64,000 nt of DNA from Catenovulum maritimum (GCF_001050375.1 NZ_KQ130487.1:124001-188000), one strand, 5' to 3'; positions 28,220 to 38,659 are shown, counted from the first letter of the stretch. Notes: generated by a model from the letters alone, not told the origin. Program-made: numbers and translations.

Positions 28220-28256
28220 AGCTCACAGCCTGATAAAACTCTGTGAGCTTAATTAA
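28220..28256. terminator. Hairpin between convergent OPT and outer-membrane genes
   Basis: AGCTCACAG (28220-28228) and CTGTGAGCT (28241-28249) pair perfectly around a 12-nt loop. AT-rich sequence follows without a long T-run, so termination strength is uncertain. Confidence 0.5.
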
Positions 28257-28265
28257 AGGAACGCC

Positions 28266-29438
28266 TTACCAAGTGTAATTAAAGCCTAAATTAATAACTA
28301 GGGTTCTTGCCGCTGGTAAATCAGGTGTATCGGTTACTAATGATAATGTGAAATTTTGATGTTTTACATTCACCACAGTCGCGGCTGCTTCAAACATATA
28401 GCCTAACTCAAATTGAGTGTTTAAAGCTCGGTATCCAATACCTAAAGAAGGAAAGTGACGGCCGTTTGTCGCGTAAACTTCAGACCAAATGGGCAATCCC
28501 AAATTGCCATCTAACCTAACTTTGATTTGTTTATCCACTTTCTGTTTATGCTTTCCATCAGGATAGCTGCCACTAAAACTAGGACGAACAGAAAAAGAAC
28601 CGTCTGGGTTAATCACTTCATTTCGGGTATCTAAACTACCCAATGTAGCTCCAACCCGCTCAAAATTAAACTCATTGTATAAATCATAAACAATACCAGA
28701 GACTAACCAATCTTGGTTAAATTGATAGCTAAACTCTACGTCTAAATTATAACCTGAACCATCAGTTTCCCATGCGCCATGACAACCTGCAACAGGCGGA
28801 TCTGTCGAAGGGCAATTTTGCCTATCGAGTAAAGCATCTTTAAAATACTTATAATTTATTTCCCCTGTTACCTCAAAACTATCATCGTCTTGAACTAAAA
28901 ACTGGCCATCAACATAACCGTCTTCCATATGTTGAACATCCCAGTAATTTAGCATTGTCTTAATCACTAATTTATCATAATTAAACTGGTAGCCTATCCC
29001 TAGGCCATTGGCTCGTATGTGCTTAGCTCTAAAAAATAAATCATATTCTGTTTTATCGAGTTCACGATCGTTTCTGTCGATAAAAAATAACTGTGCAGCA
29101 TCAGGGGTAAACTGTATGTTGTAATCATACCTTGCCGTTAATTGAAAAATAAACTCTTGATACTGATAGCGCTGGAAAGCTCGATTATGAGTAATCGCTT
29201 GTCGTCCAGCAGACGGCTGAGAAGAACGGCTGGTTTCTTTGCCGATTCGGGCAACAGGAATGACACCACCAAATGTTTCAATTACTGGCATCACTTCACT
29301 ATAACTAAAAGAATCGAGTAAAAACTCTACTTTATGCTTATCAGTTTTCTTTACATCGTCTGGCGCTTCATCTGACAAGCTCATAAAGGGTAAAGTGGCA
29401 GAGATAAAGGCTAGACTAACTTTTTTATAATTATGCAT
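28266..29438 (-). CDS. Putative outer-membrane beta-barrel protein
   Basis: A 390-residue protein with a signal peptide (KVSLAFISATLPFMSLS). Alternating amphipathic strands continue to a C-terminal aromatic residue (LVINLGFNYTW), the usual recognition signal for barrel insertion by BAM. Turn segments rich in Asp/Asn fit a barrel of about 14-16 strands. I do not recognise a named family. It follows the 1097-residue lipoprotein gene on the same strand, with a terminator between them, so any partnership is suggested by proximity only. Confidence 0.65.
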   Translation of the reverse strand: MHNYKKVSLAFISATLPFMSLSDEAPDDVKKTDKHKVEFLLDSFSYSEVMPVIETFGGVIPVARIGKETSRSSQPSAGRQAITHNRAFQRYQYQEFIFQLTARYDYNIQFTPDAAQLFFIDRNDRELDKTEYDLFFRAKHIRANGLGIGYQFNYDKLVIKTMLNYWDVQHMEDGYVDGQFLVQDDDSFEVTGEINYKYFKDALLDRQNCPSTDPPVAGCHGAWETDGSGYNLDVEFSYQFNQDWLVSGIVYDLYNEFNFERVGATLGSLDTRNEVINPDGSFSVRPSFSGSYPDGKHKQKVDKQIKVRLDGNLGLPIWSEVYATNGRHFPSLGIGYRALNTQFELGYMFEAAATVVNVKHQNFTLSLVTDTPDLPAARTLVINLGFNYTW

Positions 29439-29460
29439 TTAGTTTCCAAGTGACAAACTA

Positions 29461-29487
29461 AAAAGGGGCTCAAAAGCCCCTTTTTTC
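29461..29487. terminator. Strong hairpin between the repeat lipoprotein and the barrel gene
   Basis: AAAAGGGGCT (29461-29470) and AGCCCCTTTT (29475-29484) form a 10-bp stem with a 4-nt loop and T-rich flanks on both strands. On the minus strand it would end the lipoprotein transcript, leaving the barrel gene to its own promoter or to read-through. Confidence 0.85.
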
Positions 29488-29507
29488 TTTTAACAAATTT
29501 ATATTAT

Positions 29508-32500
29508 TTAGAAGAAAGTTTCAAAGAAAGATGAACCTGTGTAATGAACAGTCACTATACCATCGTTAGTTTCTTCAAACGTTGCTAAAAGCTGCCCTTT
29601 AGTGAAACCATCTTCATCACGACTTGCACGAATCTCTGCAACAATTTTAATATCATCACTTGAACCAGCAAAACCATCTTCTTCATATTTCAGTTCAAAT
29701 AAACCTGATAAATCAGAAATTGCGCCGTCTTCAGTTTTAGAATCTAGGTCTATTACGAGCCCTCTATCCCCTTTCTCCAACTTAAGCTCAGCAATTACAT
29801 CTTCATAACCATCTCTAGTTACTGTCAATGTCGCTTTACCTTGTGAAGCAACGCTTGGATTCACGTCTAAAGTTAATATCGCTGCTGCATTTAAGAAGTT
29901 TTCTGCCGTTTCGATATCAAATTCAATTTCTTGCACGCCATCAAAATCATCAACTATGATAGTTGGGATTGTATGTTGCTTAGCATTTGAAATCGTCACA
30001 GCTAACTTAGCGTCAAACTCATTAACCGTAGCTGTGGTAAAGATACCATTGAAGACCACAGAAGTCGGTAAATACAGATCAATTTGATCCATATCCGGTG
30101 TAACCGGATGTTCTTCATCATAGATTTTAACATCTATGGTTTGGCCTTTAACTAAGTTAACCTCAAGCATACCTTCAAAAGTAACATCTTCTGTCAGGTC
30201 ATCTTTAGCATCTTGTTGAAGCATGACATGTAAGTTGGCATCAATCTCAAGAACTTCATTTTGATCTTCACCATCATTACCTAAACCAGCCGTAGTTACG
30301 ACAACTTGGCTACCATCTTTAATTTCGATTTGAGTATCGCCAGCATCTAGCATACCCATGATAGTTGCTTTGATTTCTTTAGTAACAAGTGTTGAATCAT
30401 CTTCTTCGTCAGCTGGTATGGTAAAGTTAACGTCCAGTGTTAACTTGTCATCGCCTTGAGTAACGTCAACAACTAACTTAGCTTCAGTATCAACCAACTC
30501 GACAATTTCAATACTACCCGAAAGCCCAGTAACCATACCAAATGTTTCTAAATCGGTGCCTGTGAAAACAGTTAAATCGGTTAAATCATTGTCGAAAGCA
30601 TCAACTATGTTATCAATCGCATCCATAGTGTCGCCCACTATGGTTAAATCAGAAAGTTCAGATTTAAATACTGGTCCTGCTTGGTCGACTACCTCAAGCA
30701 TAGCTTCGGTATTAGTCACTAAGGTACCTGCTGAAGTGAAGTCATCAGGGAATAAATAAGCCCCCCAAGTTCTCATATCATCAACAACTAAACTTGTTTT
30801 ATCAACGGCTGAGTTTGCATTAATAGCAACCGTAATTTGTGCGGTTTCTGTAATACCAGTAGAGGATGAAACTTGGTAACTAAACACGTCATCGCCAACT
30901 TCGCTCGCAGCATAACTAATTTCGCCCGAGGAATTTAAAGTAACAGTATTGCCTGTATCTGTTGTTAATTGATCAACCAAACTACCATCGTCAGCAACTA
31001 ACTTAACGCTAAGGTCAGTCGCTGTAAATTTATCATTATCGAGTAATTTAATGCTCTCATTGGTAAATTTATCAATCGAAACACTATCATCAATTGCATC
31101 ATCGACTGCTGAAATCACATAGTCATATTGGCCAGTTTCAGTCGCACCACTATTTAATGTCACTGTATAAACTAAGCTATCGGTACCGTGATAGTCTGCA
31201 TTCGGTGTATATGAGATTTTATTATCAGAGGTGATAGTCGCAGTTCCATTTGTAGGGGCTGTTGTAATTGCGACACTTTGGATATCTGTGTTTGTACCCG
31301 AAGTATTCTCTGTATTGCTATCTTCAACAAGGTCGATTGTTCTGTCTAAGGTATCATCAACCGCATTTACCGTAACCGTTACCTTTGCAGTTCTCGTTTC
31401 AACTAAGCTACCAGCTTCAACTGTAACTGTGTAATTAAAACTGTCCGAGCCATTATAGTCAGGGTTAGGCGTGTACTGGATTCCGCCAGAAACTATAGCT
31501 GCGCTACCATTCGTTGGTGTCGTCACACCAGTAATACTAATTGAAGGGTTCTCAAAGTTAGTAACTGATAAGCTATCATTAGCAGAGACTGGAAAAACTT
31601 TACTGCTATCTTCATCCAGCGCAACATTATCCGCATTTAATTTACCAACTAAAGAAGGACCAACAGGCTCAACAACGATATCATCTGGGGTTAATTCTTC
31701 ACCGGCTAAACCATCAGGGTTATCTTGAGCATCTTCAATTTCTTGTTCAACATCATTCTTAATACCAGCAATAGCGCCACTAATATTAGAGTTATTTTGA
31801 ATCGCGTTTGAAGCGGCATCTACTTCAGCTTGAATATCTTCTACGGTTTTACCTGAGTCTTGACCTGCTTGTTGAATTTTTTCAACAATCTTAGTTTGCA
31901 AATTGCTGTTAATTTTATTGATGCCTGACAAGGTGTCTTCTAATGTAATAATTGTATTATCATTAGTATCAGCTGCTGCTTTGATTTGACCATTTTGCTG
32001 AGCAATATTTTCTGCCGAGGAGGTTAAAAACGTTTCTAAGTTGCCTGATTCAACTGCCTTACTAGCGATAGCAGCAGAGATTGCAGCAGCTTGAAAGGCT
32101 GCAACATCAGCGTTGCCTAACTTAGTTTCATCGGTAATATCAATGACTGGAATTTCAGAAACATCGACACCCTCACCCAACTGGAATGTTTTAGCAACCG
32201 TTTTATTTGCTGCAGTTACCGCGTTTTCTAAATCAACACTGCCTTCTGAAGCTGTCTTTTCAAATAATTTAGTTGCGATATTCGTTAGAGGCGTCACGTT
32301 AGTGGTAATAGCGGTTGCATTACTTCCTTCCGTTTTCTTAGCTTTAGAAACGGCAGAAAGAGAGAAATCATTCGTTAATGAGACTTCACCACCAAATTTA
32401 ACGTTATTACCACAGCCATCATCAGCAACGACATCACAGACCATTTTAGTAGAACCGTCTGGATTTGGAGTTATCGTAATCTTTATCGCGCCTTCATAGT

Positions 32501-32801
32501 CTTCGTCTAATATCGCGCTATAGGTCCCGTCATCAGCGGTGATGATTGGATTAACCGTTGTTGCTAATTGAGCGCCGGTTGAGCCATTTGCTTCAACCCG
32601 AAAAATTTTCACAACACCTTTTTTAATAATACCTTTAGAAGCCACACCCGATATAGTCAAAGTTGAAGGGGTTTCGCCACCGCCACCGCCATCACCACCA
32701 CCTGGAGTTGCAGTGCCACCACCGCCACCACCACAGCCAATTAATACGCTAGTGATAGCACCTGATATGAGTAATTTTTTAAAATTCGACGGTAATTTCA
32801 T
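29508..32801 (-). CDS. Large surface lipoprotein with Gly-rich linker and cadherin/Ig-like repeats
   Basis: A 1097-residue lipoprotein: the lipobox LIGC gives Cys23, followed by GGGGGGTATPGGG and further glycines as a flexible tether to about residue 42. Residues about 45-130 resemble a carboxypeptidase-regulatory-like beta fold, and 150-380 are helical and Ala/Asn-rich. Three bacterial cadherin/VCBS-type repeats lie at about 385-665; two carry the recognisable strand TPNxDYxGxDSxxYTVT. The last 430 residues are beta-rich and acidic with no known signature. Such proteins are usually surface adhesins or calcium-binding structural proteins. The start ATG precedes a typical signal sequence. It appears monocistronic. 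Confidence 0.85.
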   Translation of the reverse strand: MKLPSNFKKLLISGAITSVLIGCGGGGGGTATPGGGDGGGGGETPSTLTISGVASKGIIKKGVVKIFRVEANGSTGAQLATTVNPIITADDGTYSAILDEDYEGAIKITITPNPDGSTKMVCDVVADDGCGNNVKFGGEVSLTNDFSLSAVSKAKKTEGSNATAITTNVTPLTNIATKLFEKTASEGSVDLENAVTAANKTVAKTFQLGEGVDVSEIPVIDITDETKLGNADVAAFQAAAISAAIASKAVESGNLETFLTSSAENIAQQNGQIKAAADTNDNTIITLEDTLSGINKINSNLQTKIVEKIQQAGQDSGKTVEDIQAEVDAASNAIQNNSNISGAIAGIKNDVEQEIEDAQDNPDGLAGEELTPDDIVVEPVGPSLVGKLNADNVALDEDSSKVFPVSANDSLSVTNFENPSISITGVTTPTNGSAAIVSGGIQYTPNPDYNGSDSFNYTVTVEAGSLVETRTAKVTVTVNAVDDTLDRTIDLVEDSNTENTSGTNTDIQSVAITTAPTNGTATITSDNKISYTPNADYHGTDSLVYTVTLNSGATETGQYDYVISAVDDAIDDSVSIDKFTNESIKLLDNDKFTATDLSVKLVADDGSLVDQLTTDTGNTVTLNSSGEISYAASEVGDDVFSYQVSSSTGITETAQITVAINANSAVDKTSLVVDDMRTWGAYLFPDDFTSAGTLVTNTEAMLEVVDQAGPVFKSELSDLTIVGDTMDAIDNIVDAFDNDLTDLTVFTGTDLETFGMVTGLSGSIEIVELVDTEAKLVVDVTQGDDKLTLDVNFTIPADEEDDSTLVTKEIKATIMGMLDAGDTQIEIKDGSQVVVTTAGLGNDGEDQNEVLEIDANLHVMLQQDAKDDLTEDVTFEGMLEVNLVKGQTIDVKIYDEEHPVTPDMDQIDLYLPTSVVFNGIFTTATVNEFDAKLAVTISNAKQHTIPTIIVDDFDGVQEIEFDIETAENFLNAAAILTLDVNPSVASQGKATLTVTRDGYEDVIAELKLEKGDRGLVIDLDSKTEDGAISDLSGLFELKYEEDGFAGSSDDIKIVAEIRASRDEDGFTKGQLLATFEETNDGIVTVHYTGSSFFETFF

Positions 32802-33096
32802 TGCTTAATTCCCTAATAAAGTATGCTTTATCTATGTGTTATTAAGACACTCTAAAACGCTAATATTTCTTAATATAGTAAATTCTATTAATGTTACAAT
32901 TCTATTAACAAATAATTTCTAATCATGCATGGTTAACAAACAGCTTAACATTAAAATACAGTTAAAAAATAGGCTATTTTGTTAATCAAAAGGTTTAACT
33001 ATGTTTTATTGTTAATCAGTTCTAGCATTGGTGATCAAAGCCCCTAAATATCATATAAAAATACACTACTTTGGATAAATATGACCTAGATTCAAC
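32802..33096. other. AT-rich promoter region of the surface lipoprotein
   Basis: No gene seen. It contains two copies of AATTCTATTAA-like sequence about 20 bp apart (near 32880-32910) and two TGTTAATCA words (near 32980 and 33010). These may be regulator sites for the large lipoprotein gene; nothing is clear enough to name. Confidence 0.35.
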
Positions 33097-34314
33097 TTAC
33101 TTAAGCTGAACCTTCACCACCTCACCTTCACTAGCGTTTGCATCATCTTGAGCCAAAACAATATAACAATCGGCCTGAGCCAAACTAGACAAAACGCCTG
33201 AGTTTTGTTTACCTGAGCTAGCAACCCCTACGAGCACACCATTCTCAGATATTAATTTACCCCGTTGAAAGTCGGTTCTTCCAGGCTTTTTACGGAGGTT
33301 TCCAATTAATGGAAGCTCTAGTTCTAACTTTTCTTGGGTACTTTTGGCCATCAATTTCTCTAGGCCCAATTTTGCTATTTTTTCAAACGTTACAACGGCT
33401 GATACTGGATTTCCAGGTAACCCAAAAAATTCAGCATTGCCTATCTTGCCATATGCAAACGGCTTACCTGGTTTGATCGCAATTTTCCAAAAATTAACTT
33501 GACCAACTTCATCAATAACATCTTTGGTATAATCAGCATCCCCTACAGAAACACCGCCACTTGAAATAATGGCATCGCATTCTTGGCTTAGCTCTAAAAA
33601 AGTTTGTTTAATTAATTCAGCTTTATCTGGTATTTGACCTTTATCAACCACAATTAATTTCATCTCTTCTAGCATTGCTTTCAACATATAGCGATTACTA
33701 TCGTATATTTGCCCCGAATCTAAAACATTACCTGGTTTAACTAATTCATCGCCAGTTGAAAAAATACCAACTTTGATTTTACGAAAAACACTAACCTTCG
33801 ACAGCCCAACAGATGCGATTAGGCCAATATCAACTGGAGTTAACCTTTTATGCTTAGACAAAATAATTTGACCGCGCTGTATATCGCTACCTGCTTTTCG
33901 TATATTTTCACCAAGCTGAGTAGGTACTTCAATTTTCACAGTTGCTGAATTCACTGTCACATTTTCTTGCATTACAACTGAATTGGCACCTTTAGGTAAT
34001 ACAGCCCCTGTCATAATGCGAATACACTGCCCTGGCTTAACAACGCCATCAAAAGGAGCCCCCGCATAAGCAATACCAACTAATTCAAATTCCGTTTCAT
34101 TGAGCTCAGAAATATGTAAAGCATAACCATCCATAGCAGAATTATCTGCTGGTGGTACATTAATAGTTGAATGGAGATCTTCTGCTAAAATTCTGTGGTT
34201 AACCGATTCTAAGCCGAGTACCTCTGTCTCGGTTACTGGCTGAATATTATCTAGCATGAGTTTTTTTGCTTGTTCAAGTGGCATTAAGCCATTGGTATTA
34301 CAATCACAATTCAT
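33097..34314 (-). CDS. moeA: Molybdopterin molybdenumtransferase MoeA
   Basis: A 405-residue cytoplasmic enzyme that inserts molybdate into adenylylated molybdopterin, the last common step of molybdenum cofactor synthesis. The typical MoeA motifs appear in order: NVPPADNSAMDGYA (domain for adenylyl-MPT binding), MTGAVLPKGANSVVMQE, SSGGVSVGDADYTKDV (MoCF fold) and GLPGNPVSAVVTFE. Length is normal. It starts with an unusual Cys-containing head (MNCDCNTNG). No other moa/mob/moe gene is next to it. It is divergent from the chemoreceptor, with about 90 bp between. Confidence 0.95.
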   Translation of the reverse strand: MNCDCNTNGLMPLEQAKKLMLDNIQPVTETEVLGLESVNHRILAEDLHSTINVPPADNSAMDGYALHISELNETEFELVGIAYAGAPFDGVVKPGQCIRIMTGAVLPKGANSVVMQENVTVNSATVKIEVPTQLGENIRKAGSDIQRGQIILSKHKRLTPVDIGLIASVGLSKVSVFRKIKVGIFSTGDELVKPGNVLDSGQIYDSNRYMLKAMLEEMKLIVVDKGQIPDKAELIKQTFLELSQECDAIISSGGVSVGDADYTKDVIDEVGQVNFWKIAIKPGKPFAYGKIGNAEFFGLPGNPVSAVVTFEKIAKLGLEKLMAKSTQEKLELELPLIGNLRKKPGRTDFQRGKLISENGVLVGVASSGKQNSGVLSSLAQADCYIVLAQDDANASEGEVVKVQLK

Positions 34315-34405
34315 TAAATATCTCCATTAGGTAGCTTGATTTATCATCATTTCATCTCATACTAATTATTAGTATTAAGTGTCTATTTGCTTTAATAAGG
34401 AAATT

Positions 34406-36286
34406 ATGTCTTTTCTATCCCAACTCACGATCCAGCAACGGACCTATTTAAATATAAGCCTAACTCTAGTTAGCATTATTTTAATTGCCTTTAGTGTTTG
34501 GTTAGATATCAGCAAGTTAAACCAGCTCAGTAACTTAAGGCTCAACACGGCATATTTAGAAACTCATGTATTAGAATTAAGAAAACATGAAAAAGATTTC
34601 CTTGCAAGAAACGACATCAAGTATATAGGTAAGTTTGATAAAGAAATTGATTTACTTAAAAGAAAGATACAATCATTACATATAAATTTAAATGAATTCG
34701 ATATAGATATTTCCGAATTAATTAAATTTGAAAAACAAATAATCATCTACCAACAAAAATTTCATTTACTTCACGAAACAAAAGTTAACATAGGATTAGA
34801 TCCCAAATCTGGCTTATATGGCAACTTAAGAAACGCTGTTCATCAAGTTGAATCAATTTTAAAACAATTAGATGAGTTTGAACTCTTATCTAATATGCTT
34901 CAGCTTAGAAGAGCAGAAAAAGATTTTATGCTTAGACTAGATCTTAAATACTTAGATAAATTTAACGATCAAATTCAAAAATTTAGTGCGACATTAAAGA
35001 AGTTAGATGTCGATGAGGAAGTGAAAGCACAATTAAAAACTAAAATGAGAAATTACCAGTCTGATTTCACTAGCTTAGTACAAGCACAACAAAAATTAGG
35101 ATTAGACCAAAATGCAGGAATTCAAGGTGAAATGCGCCAAGCAATTCATAAAACAGATGAAAGCCTCTCGAAACTATTAGCAGAGACTAAAACTAGCATT
35201 GAAGATACATACCAATCAACGATTAACATGCTAGTTGGCATTGTTAGTTTTGTAGCCTTATTTACTATAGGTTTCGGCTATATCATTTCAAAAAGCATAA
35301 TAAATCCAATCAATAAACTCTGCTTTACGATTAACAAAATAAGAGCTGAAAATAACTTAGCCTTAAGAATTGAAACCAAAGGTAAAGATGAAGTGAGCTT
35401 TTTAAGTAGCTCGTTTAATGATTTACAAATTGAATTTGCAACAGCGATAAAATATATAAACCAAACAACCGCAGAGCTAGATCTTGCAATGTCTGAATTA
35501 GCCGAGATGACAGAAACCACTCAACAATCTATGCAAGATCAACAACAACAAGCTGATTTAGCTGCAACATCAACAACTGAGTTACAATCGACGGTTGCAG
35601 AAATAGCCCGAAATACAGAGGCTGCAGCTGAAAACGCAGCGAATACGGCAAATATAGCAGAAAAAGGCAAGAAGCAAGTCGAATCAACTGTTAACAGTAT
35701 TAATGCTCTAGCAACTGACTTACAAAGTGTTAATCAAGAAACCCAGTTATTGGCGCAAGACAGCATCACAATTGGTAGCATCTTAGAAGTAATTAGAAGC
35801 ATAGCCGAACAAACCAACCTACTCGCGTTAAACGCGGCTATAGAATCTGCTCGAGCGGGTGAACAAGGTAGAGGTTTTGCAGTTGTTGCGGATGAAGTTA
35901 GAAGTTTGGCTATGAGAACTCAAGAATCGACAAGTCAAATAGAGTCGAATATTCAAAGTCTACAAACTAGGTCATCAACCATAGCGAATCAAATCAACGG
36001 TTGCATTGAAATCAGTGAGCAAACAAAAGAGCTTGCCAATTTAGCCGAAGAACTTTTACAACAAATAGAAGGCGAAGTAAGCTCTATTTCAAATATGAAT
36101 TTAACAATCGCTTCTGCGGTTGAAGAGCAAAATGCGGTCACTGAAGAAGTAAATCAGAATGTAGTGACAATTAGGGATATATCAGCCCAAATATACCAAA
36201 TGTCTGAAAGAAATACTAAAATCAGCCAAAACATCAATGGTAGTTTAACTGAACTACACCAATCAGTTGATAAGTTTAAAACATAA
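34406..36286 (+). CDS. Methyl-accepting chemotaxis protein with HBM sensor domain
   Basis: A 626-residue chemoreceptor from ATG 34406, preceded by AAGGA; a GTG at 34379 is less likely. TM1 lies at about 14-32. The periplasmic region (about 35-270) is all-helical with two related modules ([19 protein letters not shown] and [19 protein letters not shown]), which is the helical bimodular (HBM) sensor type. TM2 is at about 275-297, then HAMP, then the signalling hairpin with the invariant tip [23 protein letters not shown] receptors such as McpS of Pseudomonas sense organic acids; the ligand here is unknown. No CheA/CheW is adjacent. Confidence 0.93.
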   Translation: MSFLSQLTIQQRTYLNISLTLVSIILIAFSVWLDISKLNQLSNLRLNTAYLETHVLELRKHEKDFLARNDIKYIGKFDKEIDLLKRKIQSLHINLNEFDIDISELIKFEKQIIIYQQKFHLLHETKVNIGLDPKSGLYGNLRNAVHQVESILKQLDEFELLSNMLQLRRAEKDFMLRLDLKYLDKFNDQIQKFSATLKKLDVDEEVKAQLKTKMRNYQSDFTSLVQAQQKLGLDQNAGIQGEMRQAIHKTDESLSKLLAETKTSIEDTYQSTINMLVGIVSFVALFTIGFGYIISKSIINPINKLCFTINKIRAENNLALRIETKGKDEVSFLSSSFNDLQIEFATAIKYINQTTAELDLAMSELAEMTETTQQSMQDQQQQADLAATSTTELQSTVAEIARNTEAAAENAANTANIAEKGKKQVESTVNSINALATDLQSVNQETQLLAQDSITIGSILEVIRSIAEQTNLLALNAAIESARAGEQGRGFAVVADEVRSLAMRTQESTSQIESNIQSLQTRSSTIANQINGCIEISEQTKELANLAEELLQQIEGEVSSISNMNLTIASAVEEQNAVTEEVNQNVVTIRDISAQIYQMSERNTKISQNINGSLTELHQSVDKFKT

Positions 36287-36325
36287 GACTTAGTAAAGGA
36301 TATAGAGAGTCTAAAAACTAAAGTT

Positions 36326-36360
36326 AATAGAACACAGAGCATAATCCTCTGCGTTCTATT
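36326..36360. terminator. Hairpin between convergent chemoreceptor and LysR genes
   Basis: A 14-base arm, AATAGAACACAGAG (36326-36339), pairs with CTCTGCGTTCTATT (36347-36360) with one A-C mismatch and a 7-nt loop. It lies between convergent genes and is likely a two-way terminator. Confidence 0.6.
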
Positions 36361-36374
36361 AAGAACGCCTTAGA

Positions 36375-37334
36375 TTAAATAATTGGTAAAGCGCATTCAG
36401 GGGCGCTATCTGCAATCTCAGAGATCAATCGTCTTAACCATATATGACTTGCATCATGATGAAGTAATGGGCTCCAGATCATATCTAGCTTAATTTCAGG
36501 CAGCTCAATTGGTAATTCTAATACTTGTATATTAGGTTCATTAATATAATTTAAGGTTGCTCTGCTAGGAACGGTTACCATCATTTGCTTTTTCAGTGCT
36601 AACTGCATAGCGACGTGATAATTACGGGTAAACACTTTAATATTACGTTGCTTACCTAACTCTTCCAGTTTCTCATCTACCCAGCCTAACTTTTTAATGT
36701 CTGAAGGTTCAATACCTAAACCAACACCAAATCCAGTTTTACTCACCCATACATGCTGATTTTTACAATAAGCATCTACACTCCAATCTGCAATATGAGG
36801 GTTATCTTTATGCGTTAAACAAACAAATTTATCTGACCATATCACTTTTTGATGAAACGATAAGGGTAAATCATCAAAACGATTTATCGCCATATCTATC
36901 TTACCTTCCTCTACATCATGGAAAGTAACATCACTTGGCGTCATTATATCTAAACGCACATTTGGCGCTAAATCTTGAAGACGAGATAATAAAGCAGGTA
37001 ATAAGGTTGAAGCAGCATAGTCACTGGCCATAATTCTAAACACTCTTTCACTACTTTCAGGGTGGAAAGGGTCTGTAGGCTGTAATGCTTCTTCTAGCTC
37101 AAGTAAAATTTTTCTAACTGTTGGCTGTAATTTGCGGGCTTTCTCTGTTGGTGACATACCATCAGAAGTTCTAACTAGAACCGGATCATTTAGCAATTCT
37201 CTCAGGCGTTTTAAGCCATTACTCATCGCCGGCTGAGTGATACCTAACTGCTGTGCCGCGCGCGTTACGTTTTGTTCTCTAAGTAAAACGTCCAAGTAAA
37301 TTAAGAGGTTTAAATCTATCTTTGAAATATTCAC
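36375..37334 (-). CDS. LysR-family transcriptional regulator (NodD/LeuO-like branch)
   Basis: A 319-residue LysR-type regulator. The helix-turn-helix spans about residues 5-62 (NVTRAAQQLGITQPAMSNGLKRLRELLNDPVLVRT). The effector domain contains the FRIMASDYAASTLLPALLSRL segment seen in the LeuO/NodD-like subgroup. It is not adjacent to an obvious divergent target: the neighbouring upstream gene, grxD, is on the same strand and separated by a terminator-like hairpin. Target and ligand are unknown. Confidence 0.9.
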   Translation of the reverse strand: MNISKIDLNLLIYLDVLLREQNVTRAAQQLGITQPAMSNGLKRLRELLNDPVLVRTSDGMSPTEKARKLQPTVRKILLELEEALQPTDPFHPESSERVFRIMASDYAASTLLPALLSRLQDLAPNVRLDIMTPSDVTFHDVEEGKIDMAINRFDDLPLSFHQKVIWSDKFVCLTHKDNPHIADWSVDAYCKNQHVWVSKTGFGVGLGIEPSDIKKLGWVDEKLEELGKQRNIKVFTRNYHVAMQLALKKQMMVTVPSRATLNYINEPNIQVLELPIELPEIKLDMIWSPLLHHDASHIWLRRLISEIADSAPECALPII

Positions 37335-37415
37335 AATTATTATCTTAAGCAGGAAGGGAATTAATATTGTGAATAATAGTGAATTTTAGAAATAAGCTCA
37401 AGTTCTGTTTTCAAT

Positions 37416-37442
37416 AATTGTAAGCCCATTGGACTTACAATT
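37416..37442 (-). terminator. Hairpin after grxD
   Basis: AATTGTAAG (37416-37424) and CTTACAATT (37434-37442) form a perfect 9-bp stem with a 9-nt loop. It lies 27 bases beyond the grxD stop. The T-rich tail is weak (ATTATTG). Confidence 0.5.
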
Positions 37443-37468
37443 TATCAGAACCTAGCTTATAAAGCTGA

Positions 37469-37807
37469 TTACTCAGCTGATTCAGGTTTATTTTTTTCAG
37501 CCGTTTCTTTAATTAAACTTTGAAGTTCACCTTTTTGGAACATTTCAAGAATAATGTCACAACCACCGATCAATTCGCCTTCAACCCATAATTGTGGGAA
37601 GGTTGGCCAGTTAGCAAACTTAGGTAACTCAGAACGAATATCTGGGTTTTGCAAAATATCAACATATGCGAATGGTTCGCCACAATTCATCAATGCTTGT
37701 GAAGCTTGCGAAGAAAAACCACAACTTGGTAATTTAGGGCTACCCTTCATATATAAAATAATAGCGTTTTCACTAATTTGCTGTTTAATTTTGTCTATTG
37801 TTTCCAT
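37469..37807 (-). CDS. grxD: Monothiol glutaredoxin Grx4
   Basis: A 112-residue monothiol glutaredoxin that binds a [2Fe-2S] cluster with glutathione and works in iron-sulfur delivery with BolA-type partners. The active site CGFS (in KLPSCGFSSQASQAL), the KGSP motif and the glutathione-binding WPTFPQLWVEGELIGGCDI are all present. Length and start are typical. It is transcribed away from sodB; the pairing of grxD and sodB in tandem or divergence is common in gammaproteobacteria and reflects iron and oxidative stress control. Confidence 0.97.
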   Translation of the reverse strand: METIDKIKQQISENAIILYMKGSPKLPSCGFSSQASQALMNCGEPFAYVDILQNPDIRSELPKFANWPTFPQLWVEGELIGGCDIILEMFQKGELQSLIKETAEKNKPESAE

Positions 37808-38077
37808 TGTTTATTCCTCAATAAGCTTTAATTAAGCATATTCTAAAGTATTAGCCTGCTGTGCCCAAGCTTTGTTTCACCCTGAATGTAATATTCACAA
37901 TATTTTTCCGCTATAAACTTGTGAAATAAGGAAATAGCCCTTATTTTAATCGAGTGGAATAAAACCGTAATACTTAAGGGTTTTATCTTTATTTTTTTTA
38001 GTTAAAATCTTAATTGAAATTAAACTGCTTTTATTTTTGATTGCAGTCACAATAAACTAGCCAACGGAGAGAACATC

Positions 38078-38659
38078 ATGGCATTTGAATTACCAGCATT
38101 GCCTTACGAGAAGAACGCTTTAGAGCCACATATCTCAGCGGAAACTATCGAATACCACTATGGTAAGCATCACCAAACTTATGTAACTAAATTAAATGGT
38201 TTAGTTGAAGGTACTGACTTTGCAAACAAAACATTAGAAGAAGTAGTAAAAACTTCTTCTGGCGGTGTTTTCAATAATGCAGCTCAAATCTGGAACCACA
38301 CTTTTTACTGGAATAGCTTAAGCCCAAATGGCGGCGGTGAGCCAACAGGTGCAGTTGCTGACGCAATCAATGCAGCTTTCGGTTCATTTGCTGAATTTAA
38401 AGCTAAATTTAACGACAGTGCAGTTAACAACTTTGGTTCGAGCTGGACTTGGTTAGTAAAAAATGCTGACGGTTCTTTAGCAATTGTAAATACTTCGAAT
38501 GCAGCAACACCATTAACAGAAGAAGGTGTAACACCTCTACTAACTGTTGATTTGTGGGAACACGCATATTACATAGATTACAGAAACGTTCGTCCTAACT
38601 ACTTAGAAGGTTTCTGGGCATTAGTTAACTGGGAATTTGTAGCAGCTAACTTAGCATAA
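38078..38659 (+). CDS. sodB: Iron superoxide dismutase
   Basis: A 193-residue cytoplasmic Fe-superoxide dismutase, converting superoxide to H2O2 and O2. Metal ligands are His27 ([10 protein letters not shown]), His74 (IWNHTFYW), Asp and His in [11 protein letters not shown]. Gln in NAAQIWNH and the [20 protein letters not shown] pattern mark the iron rather than the manganese type. GGAGAG precedes the ATG. It is monocistronic, with a strong terminator 18 bp after the stop. Confidence 0.97.
   Translation: MAFELPALPYEKNALEPHISAETIEYHYGKHHQTYVTKLNGLVEGTDFANKTLEEVVKTSSGGVFNNAAQIWNHTFYWNSLSPNGGGEPTGAVADAINAAFGSFAEFKAKFNDSAVNNFGSSWTWLVKNADGSLAIVNTSNAATPLTEEGVTPLLTVDLWEHAYYIDYRNVRPNYLEGFWALVNWEFVAANLA

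Noticed and set aside
31231-32499. Several plus-strand ORFs of 67-128 codons opposite the large lipoprotein
   Set aside because: They are mirror frames of a repetitive Thr/Ser/Val-rich gene, with the hydrophobic Val/Ser composition that such antisense frames always show.
34379-34405. Upstream GTG start for the chemoreceptor
   Set aside because: The ATG at 34406 has AAGGA at good spacing and places the first membrane helix correctly; the extension contains that ribosome site.
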